Position numbers and translations under genes: made by a program
Assembly: GCF_020921035.1 (NCBI RefSeq)
Contig: NC_063156.1
Location: forward strand, 24,476,283-24,540,282
DNA from: Rhodamnia argentea
Lineage: Eukaryota; Streptophyta; Magnoliopsida; Myrtales; Myrtaceae
Length of the DNA: 64,000 nt
Direction: 5' to 3'
The notes under the pieces: model-generated
Told to the model about the DNA's origin: nothing
What the model saw: the letters and a program-made list of their open reading frames with translations, nothing else
The model's database searches: none
Shown: positions 11,862 through 22,665 of the stretch, piece after piece
Layout: each line of letters opens with the position of its first letter
Position numbering within the stretch: position 1 is the first letter of the stretch

Positions 11862-13657
11862 TCATACATTTGGATATGGTGAGGATGATCTAGAAGCAGT
11901 TCTCTCCGGTGGTGTAGGCACTGTTATCTCATTCTGATGTCCATGGTCTAGAACTTGGTTCTCTCCCTGAGGAACGCTTGGAGAAGATGAACCTTCAGCT
12001 TTATTGCCATTTTTCTGGCTAACTGCACCATTCATTCCAACCTCTTGTCTGGACTTCTTGGAAGACATATGTACAGAAGGTGGCAAAAGGGATTCTTGTA
12101 TGGCCTGCAAAGTAACACAGAAAACCCCAACTACCGTCTTCAGATAGTCTAATGCCAATATGATGCTTAGATCCAAGTAATGTGGCTGAGAGAGGCAGAA
12201 GATGGAAGATCAATCAGCTAAAGACTACACTTTATTACCAAAACAGCCATCCAAGCCAAAACTGGAGAGGAGATTCACGAACAACAACAACCAAAGAACC
12301 TGGATTAGACTACATTCGATACTTGGTCTTTTTGTTCCCTGTCTATTCAACTCACGACGAACCAATCAGTTTATGGATTCTGGATGTACACTGCAATTCC
12401 TTTACTCCACCTATTCCTAGAAAGAGAAGACTTCTGCTAACTACACCCAAATCTGCAAGCAATGGGAAAGAGTAACAGGAAAATGGCGAGCGAGCCAGAT
12501 CAAGCAACAGTTCTCCATTCTCATTTGGTCCTTCAGGAAGAATGCATGATCGATTTGACGTATCTGAATGAACAAATTCTCAACTGAAACGACAGAGAGG
12601 TAATAAAAACCAGCATAGAGGGGAATAAGATTGCTTAAGATAAACAACATTGAACATACCAACCACCCTTTCTCGCCTCTAACCCCTCCTTTGATTGCAT
12701 ACGCCTCCTTGAAGCCATTCTTGAACAATAGTTCTGCAACTTTCATCGAATTGCCATCGAAACTACCTTCCACACAGAAACAAAAAAAAGTGGAAAATCA
12801 AAACAAGCATATGATCCGCACATGCCAATAGCAAATTCTTGTTAAAGACTCAAAAGTCTCCATTTTCATCATTTTTGGCAGGCAGGCACAAAAATCCAAA
12901 AAGACAAGATAAATTCAACTGATGATAAAATCAAATATCAAACGCATAGTCTACTATTTCATCTCAAACAACATACAAATGAAGCAAACTGGTGTTGCAC
13001 ATAGATGGTGTTTTGCACATACTTGTCCAGAATACAGAGGACAGTATTTGCAGGGTCCTTGAAGCTCGCCACAACAGCCTTCAAAAACTCATCCTCACGT
13101 CCCTCGTCGAACTGAACCTGAACCACAGTCTTGCTCATGTACTTCAAATCAGGAGACGCCATGGCCGCCAAGCTCTTCCTGTCCCTGATATCCAGGAGCT
13201 GCGCATTCGGGTCGTCCCTCAATTTCCTGAACGCGTCGATCGCAGAGACGTACTTGTACTTCCTCAAGTAATACTCCGCCACAGGAATCACAACGAGCCA
13301 AATGAAGGCACACCCAGCAACGAAGAACGGGTTCCTGTTGAAGAAGTCATCAATGGAGACCAAAATCGACTCCAGGTCGATCCTGCCCGAGACCTGATCG
13401 GCGGTAGGAGAGACGACGTCCTCGGAGGCTAAGCAAGGGAGCGAATCGAAGAGGTAGAACAGGGGGAAACAGAGAGGGGCTTTGGTCAAGCGCTGAGGCA
13501 TGGAATGGCTTCTGAGAAGAAACAAGTGGGGACTTCTCGGGGTTGAAATGGAGGGGAGAGGGAGAGGGGCGAGTTTGGAGGACGTGGGCTTGAGCGTTTT
13601 GGGGTGGTTTAGGAACGGAAGAGAGGAAGATGAGAAGATGATGGAGAGAGACTCCAT
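11862..13657 (-). CDS. STR4A: rhodanese-like domain protein of plastids, STR4A type (3 exons, 326 aa)
   Basis: Minus-strand exons 13657-13023, 12762-12660 and 12104-11862; phases join at AA|T and 0. The N-terminal ~60 residues are Ser/Pro-rich with few acids, like a transit peptide. A hydrophobic segment (FFVAGCAFIWLVVIPVAEYY) then precedes the rhodanese fold (AQLLDIRDRK, then VLCILDNFDGNSMKVAELL, then GGVRGEKGW). At the place of the catalytic Cys the protein has Asp211 (CILD-NFDGNS), as I recall also for the Arabidopsis STR4/TROL and STR4A proteins, so sulfurtransferase activity is not expected. The C-terminal 80 residues are Ser/Pro/Gln-rich and longer than in the Arabidopsis protein. Location in thylakoid or envelope membrane is inferred. 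Its ATG lies 286 bp from that of ATG10, which runs the other way. Confidence 0.88.
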
Positions 13658-13943
13658 GGATGACTGTGAACGGTGAAGTGACGTGGCGTGAGTATGGGAG
13701 GAAGAAGATGATAAGAGCTGATGGGGGTGTTTGATTGGGCTTTCTGAGGCCCATGGTCTTGGGAATTCAGGCCCGTCTGGTTCGTTAAACTAATCATCCA
13801 CTGGATATCTTCCACCTCCGGAGAAAGATCAATTTCTCTGTCGATTCTGTTCTGAGTTCGATCGTTCAATTTCTCGCGGGATCATCTTGAAGCTCTGGCT
13901 CAGCTGAACGACCACAGCAACAAGGAGTCGAAATTGGGGAAGG
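13658..13943. promoter_or_regulatory. shared head-to-head promoter of STR4A and ATG10
   Basis: Only 286 bp separate the two start codons, including both 5' UTRs, so the two genes must share or overlap their promoters. A bZIP-type ACGT site, TGACGTGGC, lies at 13679-13687 (plus-strand reading). No clear TATA box was found for either direction. Confidence 0.6.
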
Positions 13944-16179
13944 ATGAGCAATATCTCCGGTGACGGAACCCTAACGCCGGGCGAGTTCCGAGTAGCCGCT
14001 TTCGCTTTCGCCGTGCGATGGAAGAGTTCCGTGTCCGCTTTCCCCCCGTGGTCGTGGCTTTCTCCCCCGAAGCATCCTTGGCTTTCGAACGAAGTAAATC
14101 CTTTCATTCACGTCCCCGATTGATTCGGTCCAAAGCTCGATGCGCTTAATTGTTGCTCGGTGTGTCTCAGGTGGATGGATATTTGGCGCTCGAGAACGTG
14201 TGCCTTCTCGACTCTAGTGAGGTTTCTATCGTTTGAATTTGAATGTAGCACTGGTTCTCAGATACTGGGGTCGTAGCGGTTAGCTAAAGTTGCATCTTTT
14301 TCGCCAGGAAAATCACGCCGGACGTTGTACTGGTTTGGAAGATCCTAATTGTTCTGGCGACGACGAGCCCATTGACGATGCCACGTTGGTATGCTTGATT
14401 GAATGGAAATCACTTTGGTTTCAATCGTAATTTGATGGAAAAATGAGTAGTCTATGATTTAATGACCGTTTTAAATGACAGGGTCGGATATCGGTTCCTG
14501 TTGCGTCGGTATTCTGATTCTAATATTGCTGCATTCGCCAGGTTCAGAGCTGCAGAGATGATTTTCGTTACTACGACTTCCACGTCATTTACGACTCTTC
14601 ATACAGGGTTCCGGTGCTATATTTCCGTGCATACAGCGGAGGTATGATGTAGTTATGATATGAGATCGTGTGAGAGTAGAAGCTCGATGGATGGATGAGT
14701 TTGAATTGCTCATTTGTGACCGTTTGCTGTCTGTTTCTTGGACTGAGATACGATTTTATGCGATAAGTCATTGTACCTCTATCTTTTAATTTCCACGCTA
14801 AGCATACTGAATGTACTACTAGTAATGCAGCAAATAGTTGTTCAAGTGGCGAGTGGAGGTTCCCCATCTATCTTTTGAATGTAACAAAATGGATCGAGTG
14901 CAAATTCTGTAAAAGGAGAAGATGAAAACCGAAGTAAAACATGATTCTGTACGAAAAAGTTGTCTTTTCCCAGAATGTGGAGGATTTGGATTTATAGCTT
15001 GTTCTCGTCCCTTTTGCGCTAGACCTTCTGATGTTGTTTCCATAGCGACTCCTATTCTGCTAATATTGGATGCAAGTAGAGCCTAGAGGTGCCTTTGTGG
15101 AAGGAAGATGTGTCAACTGTGGAATATGATGATGGTTTTGAGGGTTGCTATCCAAGAACCCAATTCTAAGATATGCTTTCATAGTTTGGTTGAACTAATT
15201 CGCAGTGCAAAATGACCAAATGGGAGAGAGACATTTGTAACTTGGAGTTAAAAAGAGGCAAAACTTGGGAGTTAGCAGGGATAAAACTGTTTTTATTGAA
15301 GTGAGAACAAACTAGAGGGGATAACAGGAAGAGCTTCTTGTTTCCTTCATTAGGGCCATCCACACAACTGCTGAACTTGAAAGTACCTTGTTTTTTCCCG
15401 AAAAATTGGCAACACAATTAATTTTAGGTGACTGACAGGCTGCCTTTGAAGTAGGTCCTAGATGGAGTAACTTGAATAATATTCGAGTGAAAATGTAGGA
15501 GTCAAGTGAGTCAAGTTCAATGTGCAATGGCTAACACGGGATTTTGTGGTAAACTAGATTAATTTGGAAGGATTAATAGTCTTTTCTATACAAAAACCAT
15601 GTATGATTCAATGGATAAGTCATGAGCTGAAAACTGGCCGAGTGCTGGGATACTCTTGTTATTACCACTGTTGACCTAATGTTTTTGTTCTTTAAACCTA
15701 TTATGAAGCATTCTTATTGCTATCTCATCAGATGGGCGGACTCTACTCTTAAGTGAATTTGAAGGAGACCTTCCAGCTGACTCTTCAGAGGCACTAGTGA
15801 AATCAAAGTGGACATTTATAACTCAGGAGGTAAACGTCCTTGTCCGATATGTTTATTTTTTTGTTGTGATTTTCCTACATCAAAATGTTTCTGCTTGATT
15901 TCCTCGTTGTTTCTGATGACTGTCGTGTGACCCTCCTCCTGGGATAACGAGACTTTCTATCATGGACTGCAGGAGCATCCATACTTGAACAGGCCATGGT
16001 ACAAATTACATCCATGCGGGACCAGTGAATGCATGAAATTGCTTTTCCAGAGTGACACCTCGATCAGAGCAACATCGGGCGCAGCTGAGCTATATTTGCT
16101 ATCTTGGTTCTCCGTTGTTGGACGGATGGTGGGTCTTAGCATCCCTTACCAAATGATGAAATGTGAGAATGATACGTAG
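13944..16179 (+). CDS. ATG10: ubiquitin-like-conjugating enzyme ATG10 (6 exons, 228 aa)
   Basis: Exons 13944-14093, 14171-14221, 14308-14388, 14542-14641, 15732-15829 and 15973-16179, all GT-AG and in phase. The protein is an E2-like enzyme that joins ATG12 to ATG5 in the autophagy conjugation pathway in the cytosol. Landmarks are LTPGEFRVAAFAFAVRWK near the N-terminus, PPWSWLSPPKHP, VDGYLALENVCL, YYDFHVIYDSSYRVPVLYFR, KSKWTFITQEEHPYLNRPWY, then the catalytic HPCGT motif with Cys175, and YLLSWFSVVGRMVGLSIP at the C-terminus. Length is normal for plant ATG10. A 1.09-kb intron lies between exons 4 and 5. Codons in the acidic exon-3 linker (ENHAG...GDDEPIDDATL) are the least conserved part. Confidence 0.94.
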
Positions 16180-17038
16180 TTCAGCATGTACGGCAGTCTT
16201 GAGAAAGCATTGAGTTATTACTCGGCCATAAGCTATGACTAGAGCAAAGGGACAGTGGAGCAATTTTAAAAATTAGCCACCAAGGTAAGCCATTCTAGCC
16301 ATGAGGGACGCGTTTCTTCGTGCTTGCACTTAGCGGTCAAGAACTCCGGTGGACGTATGGAGGATGTTAGTGGTCACTCACTTTGTCGTCACTTCGGGTG
16401 TTACTTGTTCTGTTACTGCCACGGCAGCCGGAGTGTCTCATAGTTAACCAGTTATGTAACTTTCAAACAAAACGAGCGCGTATCACATTGAGATGCAATT
16501 GGCAGTGAGTGATCATATCAGAATTGGTTTCAATGCAAAGGGGTGTTACCAAATTTGCAATCCTTCTCAGAATTGTTTTTAATGCTAAGAGTTGTTACCC
16601 AATTTTCAATGCTTCTCACTATCGATTTCGTTTGCTCTTACATCGATTTCATTTGCTCTTAGAACCATCGCTAGTTCAATAACCCACGGTAGTGCATTTC
16701 ATCTGCTTAAAATATGACATGAGGGAAGAGGTCAAGAGGACTCCTGGTAAGACCAAGCGAACATTTCTCTCTCAATTGCATCAGTTTCAGTTCATGTTAT
16801 TACAACAAGAAATGTCACATTTCCATGCAACAACGGAAAATGCTTTGGGCACCGCTAAACCAATATATAAAGATCAAAATTTTTGTTTGAACTACTCCTT
16901 CGGCCTCAAACAATCGATTCGGTATTGCACCAGAGCAAGTGGCCAACTTTATATGTGACTATGTAAACGTTTGTCTATTTGATGTTTGCCCATTGCACCG
17001 ACTGAGGATTGACATAGCAGGCAAATGCATAAAAAGTT
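16180..17038. other. intergenic between the convergent ATG10 and TlyA-like genes
   Basis: 3' UTRs of both genes and spacer. A small imperfect duplication is present at about 16520-16615 (ATCAGAATTGG...GTTACCAAATTTGCAAT against CTCAGAATTG...GTTACCCAATTTTCAAT). No ORF with family resemblance. Confidence 0.55.
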
Positions 17039-19581
17039 CTAAGTGGAGTCGGTTTCTTTTCTCTTGGCTGTTCGGTTAAAGCAGACTAAGAACTCGGTAT
17101 TGCCCTCGGCACCCTTTAAAGGAGATTCAATCCAACCTTTCTTCTGGAACCCGAAATTTTCCACACCATCGATAATTTTTTCAAGAACCTGCACAGAAAC
17201 ACTTGGTTATGACCTATTGACGAAAAGGAAGATGTGAGGCTGAAAACATCAATAAACAAAAAGTCGGTTGTAAATGCCTACCTCTTGGTGAACAAGGGGA
17301 TCCCTAACAATACCGCCACCCCCGACCTGGCAGAAGACAAGGAAAAAAATATCTTTCAATTCCCTGCTTTATGACCAGGATGTAAATGCATGCAGATTGT
17401 TTACATCCGCATAAGTTGTATAGAGAACACAGAACAGAACACTCAATTAATCGGAACTTTTACTTGTGATCTGCGGGCCTCAAATTGAGGCTTGACCAGG
17501 GTAACCAATGTGGCCTCTTCCTTCATCACATTTACCACGGCCGGCATGACCTACAACAGAAGACCAAACCGACAGTCACCAATTGGTGAAGAGTAATATA
17601 CTGCTCCCAGAGAAATCAGAGACAAGACGCAAGGCTTGTAGAAGAACTCTGGAGCTTTCAAACTTACCAAGAGAATTGAGATGAATGAGAGGTCTAGAGT
17701 CACCAAATCAACCTTTTGGGGAAGCCCGGGAAGGTATCTCAAATTCGTCCGTTCTATTACTGAGACACGTTCATCTCGACGAATCTTGTCTGCTACCTAA
17801 CAAGAAACAGGCACAAAATCTAAATGGTTTAGAAGAATAATCACAATTGTTCAAAACCGACATGAAATTGAATGTGCTTTTACTGTTCTCTCCATATTGT
17901 TGAAATGCAATGAATAACTAAAAGGAAGGTACCAAGTGCTTCTTTGAACACTATCGTCAAGTGCACAAGTAAATAAATATTAGAGAATTTACCTGTCCGT
18001 AACCAACATCAACTCCATAAACAAGTAATGCACCATACTGAAGCAAGCAATCTGTAAATCCCCCTGTGGACAGTCCTGAATCAAGAGCTACTTTTCCTTC
18101 CACATCAACACCTAATTGTTCAATGGCTGCTTCCAACTTGTATCCTGCTCTGAGTTCCATAATCAAAGGAAAGGAAAATTGAGCTGAGCATTTTTCACAA
18201 TGACTCCAAACTTTTCCCTCAGCAACAGAAAATGAAAAGATGCAAAGAGTTTTCTCTGTGGAATAATCACCTACATACATATTTCGGAATTTCAGCTATT
18301 ATCTCTACATTTGATTGATCCGATACAGGTGCTCCCGCTTTGTTGACCACTTTCCCATTCACAAAAACTTTTCCTGAGACATAGATCGTGAGAGGTGACA
18401 GATGACTTCAACGGCCCTAGCATCTGCTTAGCAGTTATAGTGATAATGCCAATGATATACGGAAAACATCTTTGATTGCCAATAGATGACAGAAAAGTTC
18501 TGGTTAAACCAAAAAGAAAATTTGCCAGATCAGTAAAATCTCAAGAACATAAGTAATGATTCTTTAGATTACAAGTTCTAAGATGGATCAATATCATGTA
18601 AAACAGATATAAATATGGATAGGGCATAATCAACAAACAATACCAGCCCACCCATTACCCGAGAACCCAACAATGATGACTTGTTAATCCAGCGGATTTC
18701 TTAGTTCCAGATATGAAAGTCATCACATGATCAACAATGTGAACAAACATATCATGTTAGACTGAACTCTCTACAGAGTTTCCCCAATTATTACAGAGTA
18801 ATGATCACACATTTTTCAATACATAAGCTTGACCATTTTCGTTGCATGATGCCTCATGACCCAATCCAACAGGGTGTACCTTGGAGAATCCATGACTGAA
18901 TTATGTTTCGACTGTACTGCTGATACCTTTCAAGACACACTTCATCAAGTCTCTTCTTCCTAAAGATGCCAAAAATGAAAGCAGATTCGATAATGAGCGG
19001 TACTAAAGGCAAATAAAAAAGTAGTGATATGCATGAAATTTCTACCAAATGTTTACTATGATATCCGCCTATACCTTGGGCTTAACAAACCAAATTGATT
19101 GCTTGATTCTTGTAAAGGATTTCATTTGACATGCTAGTTTTGATTAAGAAATAGAGAGCTTACTTCTTATGCGGCTGAAGCTTTTGCGACTTGACAGCAG
19201 CGAAACTTCTCAGCGGACAAAATAAATGGCCTCTGATCAATTTTACTGCATCACAAGTAACCAAAACACTTAGTCAGACTACCCCTTGAAGGCTAAAAAA
19301 TCATCGAAACATATTCACAAAGGCAACAGCATCATAAACCAACATTCTCAAACGCGGGGCACGTCTAGGGTGTTTTGAGTTGATAAGAATACATCAAATA
19401 TGATAAATATGTTCTCAGCGTTGGTAAATCAATGTAAAAGTATCAAAAATTAATCTCCCACCATTGACGTCTTTTTTTTTTTTTTAAAGGAAGAAAGAAC
19501 GAGTTTACCACATTTTAAGTGGGTGTAAAGCCCGGGGAATGATGTGAAGGCAAACCGTAGAAGGAGAAGCGACTCAAACAT
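17039..19581 (-). CDS. TlyA-type S4/FtsJ methyltransferase (9 exons, 301 aa)
   Basis: Minus-strand exons 19581-19509, 19245-19164, 18959-18880, 18373-18271, 18149-17993, 17796-17668, 17550-17464, 17326-17282 and 17188-17039; every junction is GT-AG and in phase. Residues ~52-110 form an S4 RNA-binding domain (KKRLDEVCLERYQQYSR...GKVFVNGKVVNKAGAPV). An FtsJ-like Rossmann fold follows, with motif I LDSGLSTGGFTD (135-146), LDLSFISI and LVKPQFEARR. The K-D-K-E tetrad expected of 2'-O-ribose methyltransferases can be placed at Lys117, Asp200, Lys228 and Glu284; this alignment is my inference. Bacterial TlyA methylates rRNA; plant copies are annotated 'hemolysin-related' for historical reasons only. 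The first ~45 residues are basic and hydrophobic, fitting an organelle signal. The same frame stays open upstream to an ATG at 19902, so a longer N-terminus is possible but looks non-coding. Confidence 0.9.
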
Positions 19582-20296
19582 GACTACTATTTGTGCTTGC
19601 AATACTAGCTGATCTGAGAAACTGAAAGGGAAAAATGAAATTGCAGAGGGACTATCGTCATCACTTTCCACACTCTTTTGTAAATTTCTCCTCCAAAAGC
19701 CTAGGGACAAAAAAGATTGAGCTTTACAAATCTTGGAACAGCCTGCGAGAACACAGGCAGGCTGCAGGCATGAAACATTTGAAGAACTCGCGAATCTCAA
19801 TACCGAGCATGCAAGATACCCTTCTTTCGGCGGGAAATCTCCCACTTCTATCAGGGAAAAACCCGAAATCTTACGAAATGGAATCGAAGCAACCACAACC
19901 ATGTCGACTCAGGAAAAGAAAAAAAAAAAAGAAGACAAAAGCCAACCACAACCACAAGCACAATACGAAGTGTTGAATTACTGGGTACAGTATGAAACTA
20001 GAGTGTACCATGAGAAGCGCAAGGCAAGCTCGACGTAGAACAGCGCGAGAAGACAAGAGGGAGATGGAGACGGCGAAGTGCCATCTCGTTCGGTTTCGCT
20101 TCGATTCAACTCGAAGCTCCGCTCAACTCCGTCCGAGTCGATGATTCTCCACTCACCAGCGCCATCTCTTTTTCTCGAGTCCAACACTTTCGGGTTTCGG
20201 GCCGGGCCAGGGCTGAGTGGACCAATTTTTTTATGGACCGGGGCTACTGGGTATGGGCTGGGCCCCCGGTTTTGCCCTGATCGGATTTTTCTAGCA
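19582..20296. other. 5' flank of the TlyA-like gene
   Basis: No separate gene seen. Short runs of A at 19919-19931 and T at 19470-19484. The stretch 20060-20290 is GC-richer and open in several frames, but none resembles a known protein. Confidence 0.45.
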
Positions 20297-20304
20297 GGTT
20301 GAAC

Positions 20305-20644
20305 TAGTGATGGCCGGTTCGACGGAACCGCCGGTTTCGGTTCCAAAAAAAGGTGGAACCGGAACCGGCCCTTGAAGAGCCGGTTCCGATTCCAGGCCGG
20401 TTCTGGTTCCGGTTCGGAACCGCTGGTTCCAAAGCCCAAGTGCTCTTTTCACCCAACTTACTTCTTTTTATTTTTATTTTTATTTTTATTTTATAAAACC
20501 GGGTTGGAACCGGCGGTTCCGGGCTGGTTCCAACAATTTACAAACCGGAACCGGCCCTTGAGGGCCGGTTCCGGTTCCGGGTTGGAACCGTGGGCCCAGT
20601 CAACGGGCCGGTTCCAGGCCCACGGGTCCATTTGGCCACCTCTA
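20305..20644. mobile_element. 340-bp non-autonomous hAT-like element rich in CCGGTTCC
   Basis: Ends TAGTGATGGCC and (reverse complement of the right end) TAGAGGTGGCC match at 9 of 11 positions. The 8-bp direct repeats GGTTGAAC flank the element exactly (20297-20304 and 20645-20652), the target duplication size of hAT elements. The interior is made of GGAACCGG/CCGGTTCC words in both orientations, so it can fold on itself. No transposase. The open frames inside (Gly-Ser-Glu-Pro repeats) come from the repeat words. Confidence 0.85.
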
Positions 20645-21180
20645 GGTTGAACTTTGTCCAGTTTTTCGACCCAAAAGATAAAAAAAAAAAAAGCACTTTG
20701 TCCCCTTGAGAAATCAAGAATCATGATTGAGTTGAGTCAGATCAATAGAAAATAGGGTGAACTTGAACTCTGTGTTCGTGCTCGGCACTCAACTTGAGCT
20801 CCATCTTAGATATTGAAGCACATAGATAATTGAGGCACTCGAACTATGATGAGAAACACGATGTTAAGCAATTATATATATATATATATATGTTTAGAAT
20901 AATGTACGTATAAAGATATAACCTTCATCTGAAATGGATACGTGCCCGATTTCATCATATATCCCATGGTAATCCGTTCTATCAGCATTGTCGGGTTGAC
21001 TAGTCACGATCATGTTGATCATGAAGTGTTAGAAAGAAAATTACCACAACTGTATCCAATAATGGCTCAATGACGTACTTTTTACTGAAAACTTCTCATT
21101 TTGCCTAAATGAGTAGAAAGTTGTGATTTCTGACTAATGTAGTAATGGGTGTCGTCTTGGCCAGGCCAGGAGGGCCTTTT
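20645..21180. other. intergenic spacer upstream of PsaL
   Basis: AT-rich; a TA microsatellite lies at 20873-20891. No gene seen. Confidence 0.6.
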
Positions 21181-21189
21181 GCCAAAGTG

Positions 21190-21340
21190 GATAAGGCGGA
21201 TAAGGTCACGGCCACCATCCAACCAATCAAAACCCTCCAACCTCACACTCCACTCCTCTCCAACCACGAGATTTCTTGCAATGGATCCTCTCACCCAGTT
21301 TCACAAAATCTAACTCCCCTTCCTCTTCTCCGTTATATAT
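21190..21340 (+). promoter_or_regulatory. PsaL promoter: paired I-boxes and TATA box
   Basis: Two I-box cores GATAAG stand 9 bp apart (21190-21195 and 21199-21204), each inside GGATAAGG. The TATA box TTATATAT is at 21333-21340. A CCAAT-like AACCAATC lies between them near 21220. I-boxes are typical of light-regulated photosynthesis gene promoters. The TATA position predicts a start of transcription near 21365-21370 and a leader of about 45 nt. Function is inferred from motif identity and spacing. Confidence 0.6.
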
Positions 21341-21413
21341 CTGCACAAGCTTCCCCTTCGGAAGAATCTTCTTGCTTTTTTGGAGTTCTCAGGAGAGAAG
21401 CTGCAGAAGGAAA

Positions 21414-22622
21414 ATGGCTGCTGCAACTGCATCTCCCATGGCCAGTCACCTCAAGAGCAGCTTCGCATCATCATCAGCCTCATCCAGGAGCCTGATTGCT
21501 CCCAAGGGCCTCTCCGGCTCCTCCTTCAGAGCCTTGCCCGCCAAGAGGACTCCCTCCTTCACTGTCAAGGCTGTCCAGTCAGAGAAGGTGACCCATTTCT
21601 TGTCCACCATGCGTCATGTCTGCCGCTCTATTTTTCACCAATGGCAATGTTGCGAGTCTTGATTCGATCGAATGTGCTTGTTGTACAGTGTGGAGTCGAA
21701 ACAAAAATGGTCATTTTAAGCATCTCTCTGTTATTCTCTAGTCATCTGACTTGTTGAACCAGTCTTTGATGGAAGAACGAAATGAGACTTGAAGATGATC
21801 ATGGAAGTTTCAGTTTTCTATCATGTGGCCTTGTTTCTCGTTCTTGGTTCTACTGATAACGGTTCTAAAAGCTTAAGCTTGGAGGCGAGGAACCGATTTA
21901 ATATTTATATATCCTAACAAAGCTGGTCGGAGAGTAAAAGTCACCATGAATGGACTTCTGTAGTGTGGTTAGCTCTGTCAGGGGTATTTTTTCATGGGTT
22001 GTTAAAAGAGCCACGTAAGAGATTATAGCACGGTTGTTCATTTGTACACTAAATTTCCTAGTAGTGGCTTCGTTCACTCATTACATTAGTCGATGGGTTT
22101 CCATTCCACCATCTACCTCTTTGCATGCAGCCGACCTTTCAAGTGATTCAACCCCTCAATGGTGATCCTTTCATCGGGAGCCTCGAGACTCCGGTCACGT
22201 CCAGCCCGCTCATCGCATGGTACCTCTCCAACCTCCCTGCCTATAGGACCGCCGTGAGCCCGCTCCTCCGGGGTGTTGAGGTGGGCCTCGCCCACGGATT
22301 TCTCCTGGTGGGGCCATTCGTCAAGACCGGCCCGTTGAGGAACACGGAGTACGCGGGAGCAGCAGGATCGTTGGCTGCCGGAGGCCTGGTTGTGATCCTG
22401 AGCATCTGCTTGACGATGTATGGGATCGCCTCGTTCAATGAAGGAGAGCCCTCGACAGCACCGTCCCTAACCTTGACCGGGAGGAAGAAGGAGCCTGATC
22501 AGTTGCAGACTGCGGACGGGTGGGCCAAGTTCAGCGGCGGGTTCTTCTTCGGCGGGATCTCCGGGGTCATCTGGGCCTACGTCCTCCTCTATGTGGTCAA
22601 CCTTCCTTACTTTGTGAAGTAA
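21414..22622 (+). CDS. PSAL: photosystem I reaction centre subunit XI, plastid precursor (2 exons, 221 aa)
   Basis: Exons 21414-21587 and 22131-22622, GT-AG, phase 0. Exon 1 codes for a Ser/Ala-rich transit peptide ([16 protein letters not shown] onward) up to VKAVQSEK. Exon 2 codes for the mature protein, starting [20 protein letters not shown] and continuing with ITS hallmark [20 protein letters not shown], then three membrane spans (around [34 protein letters not shown] and [18 protein letters not shown]) and the C-terminal LPYFVK. PsaL sits in the thylakoid membrane, helps trimer formation in cyanobacteria and forms the docking side for LHCII in plants. Length equals that of known plant PsaL precursors (~219 aa). 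The start is set by the transit peptide and by the TATA box upstream. Confidence 0.97.
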
Positions 22623-22637
22623 ATTCGATTCATACAG

Positions 22638-22665
22638 AAGAGAGAGAGCGAGAGAGAGAGAGAGA
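22638..22665. repeat. (GA)n tract in the PsaL 3' UTR
   Basis: GA-rich run starting 16 bp after the PsaL stop codon. Confidence 0.8.

Noticed and set aside
19978-20439. 153-codon ORF on minus near the TlyA-like gene
   Set aside because: Half of it is the hAT-like CCGGTTCC element; no homology and no conserved context.
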